A stretch of DNA of 64,000 nucleotides from Fasciolopsis buskii (lineage: Eukaryota > Platyhelminthes > Trematoda > Plagiorchiida > Fasciolidae), in NCBI GenBank assembly GCA_008360955.1, contig LUCM01002338.1, positions 1 to 64,000 on the forward strand, given 5' to 3'. The position numbers and the translations under genes were made by a program. The number at the start of each line of letters is the position of its first letter. The first letter of the stretch is position 1. The notes below the pieces were generated by a model, which saw only the letters and a program-made list of their open reading frames with translations, did not search any database and was not told the DNA's origin. Below are positions 24,327 through 37,369 of this stretch, one piece after another.

Positions 24327-25376
24327 AGCTAGATTATGCAGATGACCTTGTCTGCCTGTTCGAGTTTGCGGACCATGCACAACGCGCACGTCAGAGGCTC
24401 GAGGTTCACAGCTCGGTTTGGCATGTTGCTTGCACCTTCAAAGTGCAATTTGTTTTTATTGGACTAGACGAGATTAGTGCCGAACTTGATACCGGTCTGA
24501 GCGGAACCAACGATTTTGGACCGTTTCATTTACCTTAGCATTTGCGTGTCGAAGGATGGTAGCCCGGCGGTATAGGCAAATACGGGTATATTGAAGACTC
24601 GAGTGGCTTGCGCTGGACGGAAGCACTTGTGGCGTCGACCTGATACTTCGCTGAAGTTGAAAGGTTGTGTATACTGTGCCGCAGTGCGCTCACTTCTGTT
24701 GTATGGTTGTAAGACATGAAGTGGGCTTGTGGGAGATGTTCATCGGTTAGAGGTTTTCGACCACCGATGTTTACGTAGTATGGCTAAAATTCGATGGAGT
24801 GACCGGATGGGTGACGTTGAGGTCAGGAATCTAATGCCAGGTGCTGCTTCTAAGAAAACCTTATCTCAGCATGTGAAATGTGGTAAACTACGCTGGTTAG
24901 GTCACGTGTTGTGTATGTTGAACACTCGTCCACCATATCGTGCCCCATTTTGCGTTACTCCCACGGTACGGAAGAAGCCATGTGGAGGTCGGCAGATATC
25001 GTGGGGACATGAAAAAGTTAAAATGCACGACGAACTTAGTTAGAGTTAGTGTCTCACGTCTTCTTGGTTGTGGTCCGAAGGACCCGTCAAGTAGTTGGGT
25101 GGCGACACTGATGGATGCGACAGTGAATCGCGAGCAGTGGTGATCATGTTGTCATTTCCTTTCAAATCAGTATGATTGAAAGTGTGTTTGAACAGTTAGA
25201 CTGTGTTTCGTATGTTGACTACAGCAGCCTCTTATCTTTTCCCACCAGTGTATGTCCACTCCGTGTTCGCTTTATAGACATATGTTAACTTGGGGATAAT
25301 TCCGCGTTGAATATGGTTTGCCTTGCTGTTTACCGCCGAACGATGACAATGGTGCTGAGAATGATGAAGATGCCGA
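24321..25376 (+). mobile_element. RTE 3' third (R8)
   Basis: Sense sequence resumes at the catalytic box (LDYADDLVCLFEFADHA, about 24331-24380), so about 75 bp of this region are present twice around the inverted piece. It continues through the C-terminal domain (RSLLLYGC near 24690-24715, HRLEVFDHRCLRSMAKIRWS from 24740) and the 3' UTR to a tail of GATGAC/GATGAAGAT near 25375. Several stops are shared with the copies at 41.8-42.0 kb and 45.5-45.7 kb, for example directly after LLLYGCKT. It is not coding-competent. Confidence 0.87.
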
Positions 25377-28300
25377 TTGATGGGGTTTCCCGGCTGCCGC
25401 ACTTGAATTGAGATTCCGTGCGGAGCCACCTATCTTTTGGGTTTCTCGAGTCGAGAGCGACGGGTCGTTGTTCTCGGGTTTTAAAGTTGGTTTATTTTGT
25501 CATTACCTTCAGATAGTTTCTTGCATTTGCCACAAAGTTCTCAGGCGGCCACCTCATTATTGCTTCAATGGGTGTATCTTCCTTACTGGGATGGATTGGA
25601 ATGCGTCGTTTTAGTTGAATGAATATTCTCTTGGATACGGAGAATTAAATGTCACACAGCTTCTCTATAATTAGTTCTACCAGGTTTTTAACAACAATTA
25701 TTTGGCTGAGATAGACGAAAAATTAGTAGATTTGTTCACTTCATGAAATAGCTTGTTTTGCTACATAGTTTCCTTCAACACCTGTCTCGATAGAGTAAAT
25801 TGGCGTATAGCTTGTTATGCACATGGAGTAGGTATTTTATTCGGTAAACTCAAATGCGAATCGCTTCCTGGTGCCATTTCTTTTTAGGATACAAACGGAC
25901 TGTGCTCCATCGTTTGCGATTTGTTGGGATCTGTCCAGCTACTAGTATGCGGATTTATCGCTGCGAATTCAGCAGTTGTGTTCACGATGAAGGCAAAAGT
26001 GATAACCCCTGTATCCCTTAGCATAAATTACGTTGGGAACACGACAAGACGTCTGTCTTTAAAATATACATTCCGAGTCTCGATACGCAAGGTCATAATC
26101 AGGAATGCTATTGGCTTTGAACAGGTTATCTGCCCAATCTCGTGGCGTAAGGTCTTATAATTCACTGCTGGTTTACAGTGATTATTGAAACCGCAGTAGT
26201 CCGAATAGTGAATTGAGATCAGCGCTTTTTGGAGCTCCTTTTACTTTCTGTACTAGCAGGTGGCTGCCAGCCATCGTATGTAGACTATTTCTGACTCATG
26301 TTGCATCCATATTTATTCCATCTCCCGTCACCTCAAGTAACTGTTCCTTCCACAAATGCAACAGTTTAACTGTAGTCTTTGAACAGGTGCACAAGGAGTT
26401 ATCTTGGTACTAGATTATTTATGCTCACGCCAGTTTGCTGTTGCCAACCCTCTCTGATCCATCGATATCGATGTGAAAATGAAATATCAAAAACTGACTC
26501 TTCCTCACTACCGGGTTTGTTCTAAAAATATGGCATGAAGAAACGGATTGATCTCTTTCTTGAAGAGTGTTCTGATGATTCCGACTTAATGACCGCTATG
26601 TGTGGACGACATTGCACTTCCGATCAGTTTAATGAAGAGGTCAACGGTTTAATCGGAAATGTACGTATAAGGTTTGGCATGAAAGTCATTCTGTCCATCA
26701 CCCGAACGAGCAGACATGCGTCAAATATTGCACCTCGGGAGGACTAACTATTACGAGTATTTGACATGATTTGAGTCACAAATTTACGATTCGTAGTGGC
26801 TTAGGACTCCTAGATCACAATGGTCTCAGGCCGCGAGACAGTGACTGAATCACGGTCGATTTGTACAGACGTCCCCGTTAATATTAGCTTGTCTTAACTT
26901 TGAATGAATCCGTACAGATGTGTTTGTGTTCGCATATATGAGCTCAATTTATTTCCGTGGCTAAGATATTTTTCCTCGCACGCTTTTGGCTCTCTATCGC
27001 TAAATGAACATTAGAACCAATACATATTGTAGCTGTTTGAGTAAATTATTGCGTCATCATAAACATGCGTTGAGAACGAATTGCCTATTTTTGCCTCTTT
27101 CATTATATTTTGCGTGCACGTATTTCGTGATTACATGCCAATCACCGTGGGAATTGAAGCATTATCGGTGAATTTGTTGCTTATATCAATCAAACCAATG
27201 AGTAATGGATTTATCCAAGGTTCGTCTTTGATGGAAAGTATAGTTCGTAGGTGAAAATTGCCGAAGAATAAGTGAGTCGGCTGTAGGCACGTGCTGCTAG
27301 CGTATTCAAGCAACATTCATAAAAACATTCGTCACCATGGTGACGGCAATCAATCACAAAATCACATTGATTCTATGTCCTAATTAACGCCTTGTGATAA
27401 GATCATTGGTCAGGCGCAACTTTTCCGTATAATTCCCCTATCACACAAAGACGACACTTACTATGGGCGGCAAATATATAACTTTAATGATTGTTAACTC
27501 ATCGCAAGTACCATGATTAAGTTCTTTCCTGAACGTATTCTCACGTCCACCTCTTTGTGGGACGAACTTATAGCGGACACTGGTCGATCGGGTGCAGAAA
27601 TTTACTACCTTAGTTTCGAACATAAGAAAATCAGTTAGAAATCCAAAGCAAACTCGGAATAAATCAATGCTTACGCGATTCCTTCGGGATTTGAGCGTGA
27701 TGGCCGCCGTAATCGATTTCTACTTTCTCTCCAATCAGAATCACTCATGCACCGCTAGTGGGAAACAATATCACGGTGCGTGTATCGTTGCAGTTGGATG
27801 GGGTATGGCAACCAGTTCGCTCCCACGCCCGATCTGTCCAGACCTTGTGTTAACGTACCGCTCTGAGTTCTGGGGTGATGGCTTTCTTCCATTGGGGGTT
27901 ATGGGATGAACTTTTTTATTTCACTTATGTGGCACGTAATAAAACTAAATTAATTACAAATTCCTTGAAAATTTCCACTGAGCACATTGAAAAAACATCC
28001 GCTAGTCAAATTTATATCCATTCAATCATAATGTGGTCTTGCGCTTGCATGGTTTTCATTCACTTGTCTGAATATGAAAATGTATGTCGTAGTTTTGAGA
28101 TGTTATCAGTCTGACTTTCAAGTCGAAGCAGATCGATTGACTGACTCCACGGATGTTTTGGCGACCATCAGACAAACATAAGGTCAGACAGTAAGTGACA
28201 GAACGGTGACGACTTAATTTGCATAGAGCATCAGTGCACCTTACTCCCAGCAACTTTTCAATAAGCAGTTGCGTTTTCATATTGAATATTGTTTCGGAGA

Positions 28301-28878
28301 TTCTGAAATAAGGAAGACTGTAGCATTTCTGGGTTTTCTTCAGCTTTTGGTTTCGAATGTATGTACACGTGTATTATATAAGTTCGAAGGTGTACACTGA
28401 ATAATAACATTTTGATTTGATGTTTCGATCGAAACTTGGACTCGTTGTCAAACGTGGATGAGTGATCAAGCGAAATCGCTAGTATATATAAGTAGTGAAT
28501 AGTGTCTGGATGAGTGAACATATGTATACATTTGTATATTCCGGGGCATTCTGCCCTCGTTCCTAAGGTTGGCTCAGCCCAACTGGCAAAGAATTATCGA
28601 CGAGTCACAGTTGTGATTCTTCTGTGGACTCTTCGACGAAGAGCTTCCATGCACACTCCTGATGCCACAAATTCGATATATATATATATATATCTATATA
28701 TATACCGTGCTGAGTGATGAAGCCGGTCGTCAGTAATGAATAGTTGTGACTCAGTTGTGTCAAATTACGATTTTTGTTATTTAGCGTTGTCAACTGTAAC
28801 CACGGACAAAATACACTAGCTTCTCACTTCTACCATCCGATACTTCACAATCAATTCTACCACAGCAAAACCAGGTAG
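25377..28878. other. FUT8: FUT8 intron 1, distal stretch without recognised elements
   Basis: No repeat family or gene is recognised. Frames near 26535-26747 and 27592-27909 are open but carry no motif. An AT dinucleotide run sits at 28676-28704. The stretch ends at the acceptor of FUT8 exon 2. Confidence 0.45.
28676..28704. repeat. (AT)n microsatellite
   Basis: Alternating TA units interrupted by single C bases, about 30 bp, inside intron 1. Confidence 0.9.
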
Positions 28879-29170
28879 CACATTCACTACAATCGGTCTT
28901 GGACATGAAATTTTACGGCGTCGTGTCGTACACTACACACACGAGTTATGGTATTCGATATCGTCTGATCTACGTCAACTGGCTGAGAAAATCGGGGGTA
29001 GTATGGACGTGAAGAATATTCAGTCGTTACGAGAACGAATAGATGAATTAACGCGTTATATGCTCGTCAGTTTGGACGGTTTGGGCCGCGTGAATCAGTT
29101 GGCAAAAATCAGGCGGGACGGTCTTGATCGATTGGCTCAGCTTGTTCAGCGCCGAATCTATAAAGTCCAG
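28879..29170 (+). CDS. FUT8: FUT8 coding exon 2: helical stem and N-terminal catalytic region
   Basis: The frame reads GLGHEILRRR, HELWYSISSDLRQLAEK, RERIDELTRYMLVSL and DRLAQLVQRRIYKVQ. This follows animal FUT8 closely, where the same region has HEILRRR, a KELWFFLQSELKKL helix and LTELVQRRITYLQ. It forms the helical segment that precedes the catalytic domain and mediates dimer contacts in the known structure. The exon ends at KVQ in phase 0 followed by GTACGT. At the start, acceptor CCAGGTAG (to 28878) leaves one nucleotide that completes the CA left by exon 1 as His. An acceptor at CCACAG (28865) would not match the phase of exon 1. Exon 2 is isolated by 24 kb and 21 kb introns. Confidence 0.88.
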
Positions 29171-30088
29171 GTACGTTTCTTGGTGGTTTCGTTCAATTTT
29201 TGACTTGTGTTCGCTCTGAAAATAAACAACTGGTGTTGGAATATTTGCTTCACACCATAATTCCATTTTGCGGGTTTTTCAACTCACCTGGTTACTTTCA
29301 CACTATTCACGCTGGTGCGTTAAATGTCGTGATCAATTGAATAAAGTGATTTATAAGTTTCATTTGAGGAAGTAGCTCCCGTTTTGTCCTTCTGACCTTT
29401 AGGAATTACCCAAAACTGGACTCGATCATTTCGTTTAAGCACTGGCGATTTTAAGCAGCTATAAGATTACCACTGGGACAACCTCAACTCGGCTTACTTC
29501 ACAAATGGTACCACCAGTCCATTTGAGTGACACATTACCAACATATTTTTGTTACTCTCATTAAGTCATGTGAAGAGCTTACGTTTCCATTATATAACGG
29601 TTTTTCCGGTGAGAAATATGGTCCACTCACTTTGTTGTAAAATGCAATTGGAAAATAACACCCTTGTATCACTCAGATACCTATTACTGGCCTTATTTGA
29701 CGCGTGGGTGTACAGGGCATTCAACACGTGATCTCACCAAAATTGTAGACTTTGGAACATGACCATCAGTCTATTTATAAAATTGATATAGTAGAAAATT
29801 TTCACTTTCATTTCAGCAACTTGTACTTGTGCGTATGTATTCACTATAGATCATCTGTATTTGACTAAATGACAACCTCACACCGGGTATGTGTGGCCAG
29901 CATTTCTCCAGATTTCAATGCCCCTATGCATACTGTTACCAGCGGATTCTTATCTCAAGTCCCCGAGCATGAATGAATCAAGGATCCATTGGAGTATCAC
30001 GGTCACAACTGGTGGTTGTTCGTTGTGGAAAAGCGATTGCTAATAAAAAACCCCGGTAGCACACAGATCGTTTCGGGGCTAGTAGCTT

Positions 30089-30129
<41 letters not shown>

Positions 30130-30947
30130 TAGGAATTAGATGGACGTGAGTCCGTGAAATGCGTTTGCATGACATGGACACAACTAGTGCAGAGTCAAGT
30201 GGGATTTTTCCAAATTGAAAAACGTACTGTAACAAAACGGAAATCAGCTAGGGAAAAATACAGACACTTGTCCACGGTCGCATGAGCCGTACGAAATAAG
30301 CGAAAACCATCATTGTTCCCACCTGCCTACTTCATCTATCATGTGTCATTTGTTTTCTGCAAAATTAAATGCAATAGATACGCCAGCTTACATCTCTGCC
30401 TAATGTAATAAAACAATTTTGATCAGTCTCCCTAAAAATAGCTTTTGCTTTATTTTCATCTACCAATAATCATAGTGACCCTTGGAAAAGACATGCATAG
30501 CACAACAATTTTCGTTGGGCTTGCTCACTCTTTTGGAGGCCTCATATAATTCTGTGCCACCTATTTTAAAGGTTATGATTTTCGATCCTCCCTCCAATGC
30601 AGTGAACAATCTCTTTTCAATGCATTCCTGTATGAAGTTTATGATTAAAAAAGAAGCTTATTTGCTATCTGTTGTGTCTTATCGATATTTCAACAAACGG
30701 TCGAGAATGCAGTCGGCTGCTCCACAGAAATCACTCTCTGCTAGAAGCTGCGACTCCTTGTCTGATGAATCAGAGGTTGTATAGTAGTATAGTCCTAACG
30801 TACTATTAGTCTAGTAGTCTGAGATATGAGATATGACCTCACGGCGGTGGGATCACTCTCCGCCTATATTAAAAAATGCACAATTTGTCATTTAGTTGGA
30901 TGGGTACTCAGTTGATTATGTTCTGACGAATATCACATCCCCCACGC
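29171..30947. other. FUT8: FUT8 intron 2, proximal stretch
   Basis: No recognised repeat family except an (AT)n run at 30091-30125. The open frame at 30482-30784 shows no motif. Confidence 0.45.
30091..30125. repeat. (AT)n microsatellite
   Basis: An uninterrupted alternating AT tract of about 35 bp in intron 2. Confidence 0.92.
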
Positions 30948-32768
30948 CATCATCATCATGCAGCGTTGAACAGGAGGGCAAGCCCCACCACCCCTTCATT
31001 CACTACGTTGTACGTCACTGTTGAAAAATATGACAAGTAGATAAGCGATGTACCTACTGGAATGGGAAAAGAAAAACGTCGTAGTAGCCAGCACGAAGAT
31101 TATGCCGTTTAACGATGCATATACACACTACTTTCAATCAGTCTGACTTGACGGGAAACGCAAAGGCGATTGCCACTTTTCGAAGTTCTCTCCCATGTTC
31201 ACTACATCCAGCCAATTGATTGAGGAGTCTTTTGAATTTCTACCGGAAAACGTGAAGCACTTTCTTCACATAGGATCGCTGCACATTTTTCCATTCCACA
31301 CTACCACTTCATATGTTGACCTCTACGTGGCTCGAATCCGTAGAAAGTAGACGCGTGCTAATCATGCACAACACATGTCCTGACTAACATAATTCACCGT
31401 ATACCCTTAGGCAGCCGGAAGTATGCGAGTGCAATAACCACGTTAGATTTACTGACTTTTTTTGTACCTTTCAAGTGAAGTACAACAGATAGCGCCGTCC
31501 GATCAACTGAGTCGAAGGAACCTTTAAAGTCGAGAAAAACCACCGTTGTCGGGCGATGGTGTGTGGGGTGCGTTTCAAGTACTTGGCAAAGGATAAAATC
31601 CTGATCGATGCAACCCCAACGTAGGCGAAATGTGGCCTGCTATCCGTGGATATTCATCTCACGAACCGGTGTCAGAAGGCTCAACGGTATTGAGGCTAAT
31701 ATCTTGATAACTATTGCAGTCAAACGGATCCCACGATGACTACTACAATCGTTGCTTATACCCCTAATAAAACTGAGTACAGCCAGTGACTCATTCCACG
31801 ATGACAGATTATGCTCATCGTTCTAATTTTCACGGAGTAAGGAAAAAATTGGCTTTATCAAGGGATCACCCGCAAGTTTGAAAATAATTAGAAGTTTATC
31901 AGGACCGACTGCTTTACCACCCTTCAGTAGTCTAATGCTCAACTCCGTCTCGAATTCCGTTAGAGAGTCATGTGAGCTCCCAAGGATTCGCCTTTGTCGA
32001 CATCAGAGTAAGAACTCAAAAGTGCGTCGCTCTTTGAAAAATCTGGCTCAACGATTGAGCCTTTACTATTTGCTGTAAATAGACTTTCCGTCTCTATCGG
32101 ATATCTTTTCACTGACCAAAGTTCGTCGCCTACCGATGCAGCACTTAAGTTTAAGCAGTGGTCATTGATGTGTTAACCAGCTTCTACCTCTACTTCCTTG
32201 ATTGTGTTCACCCACCAGTTTTCACGATCTTTCTATAGCTTGATTTAGAAGATACCGTTGTATCTTATTCGAACCCTCACAGCCTACAAGATGGTGCTTT
32301 TGAACCTTCAGGTTCAGCGATTCTTGAGCGATTCAGTGTTAGATGGGTTTGTGATCTGGTACCACACGTGAAATCTACTGTCAAACACGTCATTTTTTAG
32401 TATGATCCAAATGTTCATCCGCATTGCTGTTCGACGGAGCTCCTAGCACATCTGTTACTTTCTGTTCCTAATTGATGCAACCATCATGTACGGTTGACTG
32501 GGTTTACGGCTTGCGTGGATGATCGTTCAGTTTCGTCGAAGATCGCGTTAAAGTGAATGCAAGGTCCAACTTTTCGTGCATGATTCAGTAGGGTTTTCGA
32601 CAAAAATATGCCAACGATAGCTTACAGCCACGTGATCAATACGACAGATTACCTATGGAGTTTAAGCATCATACCGCTGCGCGACCGGAACTATGTCGGA
32701 ATTTCGCATTGAATAAGAATACCCGAACATCTGTACAAAACTGGGAATCTCTATGTCTGTTATCTCTA
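30948..32768 (-). mobile_element. Old RTE copy, antisense (R9)
   Basis: Starting from an antisense tail (CATCATCATCATGCAGCG) the stretch follows the RTE order backwards: 3' UTR, C-terminal domain (about 31140-31330), reverse transcriptase (about 31490-31830; antisense of GRPTTVVFLDFKGSFDSVD- and IDQDFILCQVLE-like text), linker (31870-32300) and the end of the endonuclease (32600-32768; antisense of the IDHVAVSYRWH-like site). Stops and small deletions are everywhere. It is much more diverged than its neighbours and therefore older. Confidence 0.8.
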
Positions 32769-33191
32769 CAATGAACGGTAGCTCGACAGTGGAGGTAAAC
32801 ACGCGTATATCGAAGGCTCGAGTGGCTTGCGCTGGACGGAAGCACTTGTGGCGTCGGCCCGAAACTTCGCTGAAGTTAAAAGGTTGTGTGTACTGTGCCG
32901 CAGTGCACTCACTTGTGTTGTATGGTTATGACACATGAAGTATGCTTGTGGGAGATGTTCATCGGTTAGAGGTTTTCGACCACCGATGTTTACGTAGTAT
33001 GGCTAAGATTGGACGGAGTAACCGGATGAGTGACGCTGAGGTCAGGAATCTAATACCAGTTGCTGCTTCTGAGAAAACCTTATCTCAGCGTATGAATCTT
33101 AGGTAAAATATGTGTCTCACGTCTTCGTGGTTGTGGTCCGAAAGACTTGTCATCTAGCTGAGTGAAGACAATGAAGGATATGCCAGTGAAC
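32769..33191 (+). mobile_element. RTE C-terminal fragment, sense, left part (R10)
   Basis: It begins inside the C-terminal coding region (TMNGSSTVEVNTRISKARVA, CAGRKHLWRRPETSLKLKG) and runs to the MPVNH end of the protein, with an internal deletion near 33105. At 33192 it is interrupted by an antisense RTE insertion. The matching 3' UTR resumes at 34216. Confidence 0.82.
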
Positions 33192-34214
33192 CATCATCAT
33201 CATCATCGTTCAGCGTTAAACAGCAAGGCAAGCCTCACTGACCGCTGCCTTTCCCCAGAGTTACACGTTTCTATAAAAATAGTGAATATCCAACGGGAAT
33301 AGGGAGTGGACCTACACAGGCAGCAAAAGATAAGATGTTGCTGCAGCCAACACACGAAACACAGTCTAACTGTACAAACGCACGTGTTTTCAATCATTCT
33401 GATTCGATAGAAAATGACATTACGATCGCCACTGTTCACGGTTCACTTCCATATCCTTAAGTGTCTCCAGCCAGCAAGTCGACGAGTCTTTCGGACCCCA
33501 ACCACGAAGGCGTGAGACACCTACTTTACCTAAGTTCGCTGTACATTTTCTCACTCCACGTTGCCACGTCATCTGTTGGCCTCCACATGGCTTCTTCCAT
33601 TCTTTAACAGGAACACAAAATAGGGCACGGTATGGTAGACGAGTGTTCGTCATACGAAACACGTGACCCAACCAGCGTAGTCTAATTAGTTTCGTACGCT
33701 GAAACAAGCTATTTTCAGAAGTGGCACCCAATACCAGATTCTTAACCTCAATAGTACTCAGCCGGTCACTCCATCCAATCCTAGCCATACTACGTAAACA
33801 TCGGTTGTCGAAAACCTCCAACCGAAGAACATCGCCCACACGCATACTCCACGTCTCGCAACCGTACAACAGAACTGAACGCACTGCGGTACAGTACACA
33901 CGATCTTTCAACTTCTGTGAAATATCAGGCCGACGCCACAAGTGGTTCAATCCAGCGTAAGCTGCCCGAGCCTTGGATATACGCATACTTACCTCCAATC
34001 CCGAGCTACCATCGTTGGACACGCAGCTGCCAAGGTAGGTGAAACGGTCCACAATCGTCAGCTCCTCTCCATCTAGTATCAAGTTCGGCGCTGCTGTCTT
34101 CCAGTCCTGTAACAGTACTTTGCACTTTGAAGGTGCAAAGCACATGCCGAACCGAGCAACCGATCTCGACAGTCTATCTAGTGCTTGTTGTGCATGGTCC
34201 GCACACTCGAACAG
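33192..34214 (-). mobile_element. Young RTE copy, 5'-truncated, antisense (R11)
   Basis: A (CAT)5 tail at the left end and a clean minus-strand frame (34215 to 33420) mark a recent insertion. The frame starts at the end of the reverse transcriptase (LFECADHAQQALDRLSRS) and reads through YLGSCVSNDG, HLWRRPDISQKLKDRVY, RSVLLYGCETW and LRLEVFDNRCLRSMARIGWS to NREQWRS with no stop. Upstream of that it is truncated. The roughly 455 bp overlapping the copy at 60.7-61.16 kb appear identical. It is inserted in a decayed sense copy (R10, pieces at 32769-33191 and 34216-34407). Confidence 0.9.
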
Positions 34215-34215
34215 A

Positions 34216-34407
34216 ATGATTGAAAGTGTGTTTGTACAGTTAGACTGTTCCATGTGTTGACTACAGCAGCCTCTTATCTTTTCCCACTAATGTAAGTCCC
34301 TTCCTTGTTCCCTTGGGATGCTCATTCTTTTTAGTAACATATGTAATCTTGGGGAAAAGGCAGTATTCCGTGAGGTTTGCCTTTCTGTTTAACGCTGGTT
34401 GATAATG
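34216..34407 (+). mobile_element. RTE 3' UTR, right part of R10
   Basis: The stretch starts with ATGATTGAAAGTGTGTTTG, which in R8 (near 25173) lies directly behind the end of the coding region, then continues with the 3' UTR blocks TTATCTTTTCCCACTAATG, CTTGGGGAAAAGGCAG and GTTTAACGCTGGTTGATAATGA. It completes the sense copy split by the antisense insertion R11. About 40-50 bp expected between the two halves are missing. Confidence 0.8.
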
Positions 34408-34424
34408 ACAATGTAGTTCTAACA

Positions 34425-34705
34425 ATAACCCATCCGTAAAACAACGGGAATTGGCCGAGTAAAACTCTATTTGTCTGGCTCACTTTTTCTTCCATTTTTT
34501 TATACCGGCTCAGATTTTACCTGAAATTAACCCCACAACCGGTACCATCCGGAGGTTCATTCTTAAGGTTTCTGCCCGATGACCTTCTGTACATGACTGA
34601 AACTTTGGCCTGAGATAGGCTATCCTGCATAGCTCGTTTGGTCACGGAGGCGCGCAAGCCGCCGCAACACGTCGAAGTGTAGTCATGTCGTACATCGCAC
34701 TGCTT
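34425..34705 (-). mobile_element. Old RTE 5' UTR fragment, antisense (R12)
   Basis: The plus strand matches the antisense leader in order but with strong divergence: an ACAACGGGAATTGGCCGAGT block, TTTTTCTTCCATTTTTTTAT, GGCTCAGATTTTACCTGAAATTAACC, and near the right end CTGAGATAGGCTATCCTGCATAGCTCG and GTCACGGAGG. No coding region. Confidence 0.72.
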
Positions 34706-37369
34706 GGTCGTGAAAGTCAGTGGAAACTGGAGTTGCTACACTCGGCGTCATGTTTATCGATGGAGCTGCTTGATATTTGCAGAATCGTTTTGTTTTTGGT
34801 TGTTTGCCTTTGGTAACATAGTTTGACAAATCGTCTGGCACTTGATCTAATGGTTACAGATTCGTCCCGTTTAGCGTCCCGCAGATGGTCTTACCTAACC
34901 TGCTGGTCGATCCATGTCGATATTACGTAAGATTTAATTACATCATTTACTGTTTATGTTGGTGATTGATTCTTTGTTCATTGTTTGCGATCAGTGACGT
35001 GTCAATGCGACTTTCTGCTTGCTACTAAAACGTGTGATTTGTGAAGGAGATTTTGGGCGATTCATATTTAAGTACGTGGCTGAATTTTGTTTTCCCAGTG
35101 GAAGGGAACACTTGTACACCTGTACGATTTGATGGCAGTTCATTGAGTTTAAATCTATTCCTCTTGCAGTCGCCTCCGGACTAAGGATGAGAGGTTTGAG
35201 TAGCTGAGACAGTGCGCTACTCTGTCACAGACGTACTGCATGTCTCTGTGTCGAAAAGCGAACGCATCATATGCTACGTACACGCACTATGCGATGAAAT
35301 CGTAACCTAAAAGTAAGATGTGTGTCAAAACTAAGTCGTTTCAATTGCCGAGTTCTATCCCGACACAGAACTTGATTTACAGATGTTCCAACTAACGAGA
35401 TTTTCGACACTCAAGCCGACCTCCTCTTGCTTGGAGCTACTTGATAAATATCATGCTGTGTATTGTGAAACGAGGTCACCGCCAGTTGTAAGCTGTTGAA
35501 TGGTGTCATTAATGTCCAGACGCCACGATGTTGATCCCCGTACGAACGCCTCTCAGTTTGGTTGAACTGACTACTTTCATGATCCTGGAAAGGTGAGAAT
35601 ATTTTCTCTGATATTCGTTTCTCACCGCGGATATCTGTCAGATGGTAATATTAGCTAGCAAGCAAAGACTGAATTTGTACAAACACATATGAAGGTTCGC
35701 CTTTTTCTGTTGCGGGGAGCATGGGTAGAATAGCAACATTTCAACACAACTACAAAGTAGTACCGTTGTCTCCCATTTGGTCGAACTAGGGCTGTTGACA
35801 CTTCACATCTCCATCTACTCCGACAGCATTGTTCTTCCTATTGCCTGTTTACCTGTGCGTATTAGCACTTATCTACCTACGCGTCTTGCGTCGTCGGAAT
35901 CAAGGAGAAAAAGGAATACATGAGATGAGAAAGAAAAACAGGCGTTCATGCAGAGTCCATCACATGTCAACTTATTCAGAATCCTCTGTTACACTATCGA
36001 ATATCCGTTGTCTTTTTCTCTGTGGTCTATTGTATTACCTAATCATCTAGTTCAGAGTGAACTTGTTTAATTGGGGTCGGATTTCTAGCTTTTGCGCAAC
36101 CGAGCGCGACCTGCAAATCAGCGACGTTGTTCCAAACGAGTTCGCTTGGTCGGTTCATGGGTTCCTTCTGGTAAACCTTTTCGGGTCGGTGGTATACGAC
36201 GTGGGGCAATGGCTTTATTTGACTTGCAAGTCCCACTCGCTTTATCATAGTGGCACCACAGAACTTACGGTATTTTTGGAGAGAGAGGAAGCTTGCTAGG
36301 CGGAAACTCATCGCGTCTTTGTCGCCGTTTGTTTGCAGACATTCATTCAGTGAACTTGGGCCCATGCTATCCACGGCCCACTACGAATGTTGTCGTTTCC
36401 TCATCCGCAGCTCGGGGACGCGGAAAATAGCATGCAGCTCTGTCCTGAGTGCTGGATGAAACTAAGACGTTTACGTATGAATCGCGATCAAATAATGGGC
36501 CATCTTAGGTACCACCTCGTTGATTATTCACAAGGGCTTTGACGCATCTTTATCCTTTTTTGGTGTCTCTCTCTTTTCATGTTAGCGCATTCCAGCATAT
36601 GCACGAGGGTCTCTCTCTTCCTCCTCTAAGTTGTTTAAATGCTCCTGCTAAAAATTCCCACTTTCTGTGGCCTATGAAGGCAAGTATTGACTTGTTTTGA
36701 TTATCACTTCTGAATGATGGAGTAAGTCTAGTCACTCATAGTGTTTGTCGACTTTTAACAAACTCTGTGCCTATTATCACTCTTTCTCCATACATCAATA
36801 GTTTCTGATACATTTTACTTGTGTGCACGGCTGTTACTGGGTGTTTTGGAAAAAATCATGTTTAAACTTGCCGTAAACAAACAAAGAAGCGCAAGGATCA
36901 TCTTACTTATTAACACCCGTCACTTAGCCGGAAAATTGATTCCAAATGAGTTTCAAAACAGGTTACGGCTAGAGTGACTTGTCAACAATTTGTGTTTCCA
37001 TACATGAAATCTCAAACCTAACGTGTTTTGGTGATTGTAAGCCCTAAACCTCATGGCTGTTACCGCAGTCAATGTTTTAATCTGAGCAAATGCTTTGCAA
37101 TTGATTATGTCCCTTTTCATCGTTCAGTGGCGGCTTACGTCTTCTTTCAAAACTGTTGACCTCATTGCCTATTGCGGCTAGTATTAGATCTTTTAAGTGG
37201 AAGTTCTATTCTCCAGTGGAATCAATTGTTCGGATGTACCTTACTCAAAATTTGCTGTTTCTTGAACGCACGTCCGCCCCGATTATCATTAAGATGCGAA
37301 TTGTCTGTCATAAAGTGGGTCTATTAGTCGTTCGTTTCAATTTTCAATCTCATCATCACAACCGTTAAC
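34706..37369. other. FUT8: FUT8 intron 2, unassigned stretch
   Basis: No recognised repeat family or gene. Two opposing frames at 36039-36374 (-) and 36057-36459 (+) are open for 69-111 codons in a slightly GC-richer patch. I cannot assign them to any family. Confidence 0.4.

Noticed and set aside
26535..26747. 70-codon frame with an acidic start (MKKRIDLFLEECSDDSDLM)
   Set aside because: Superficially protein-like but without a family match I recognise and without a neighbouring coding exon.
28676..30125. CRISPR-like or satellite array
   Set aside because: The repeats are plain AT dinucleotide microsatellites without unique spacers.
36039..36459. Opposing open frames in a GC-richer patch
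   Set aside because: Both strands are open over the same bases and neither shows a motif; left as unassigned intron.
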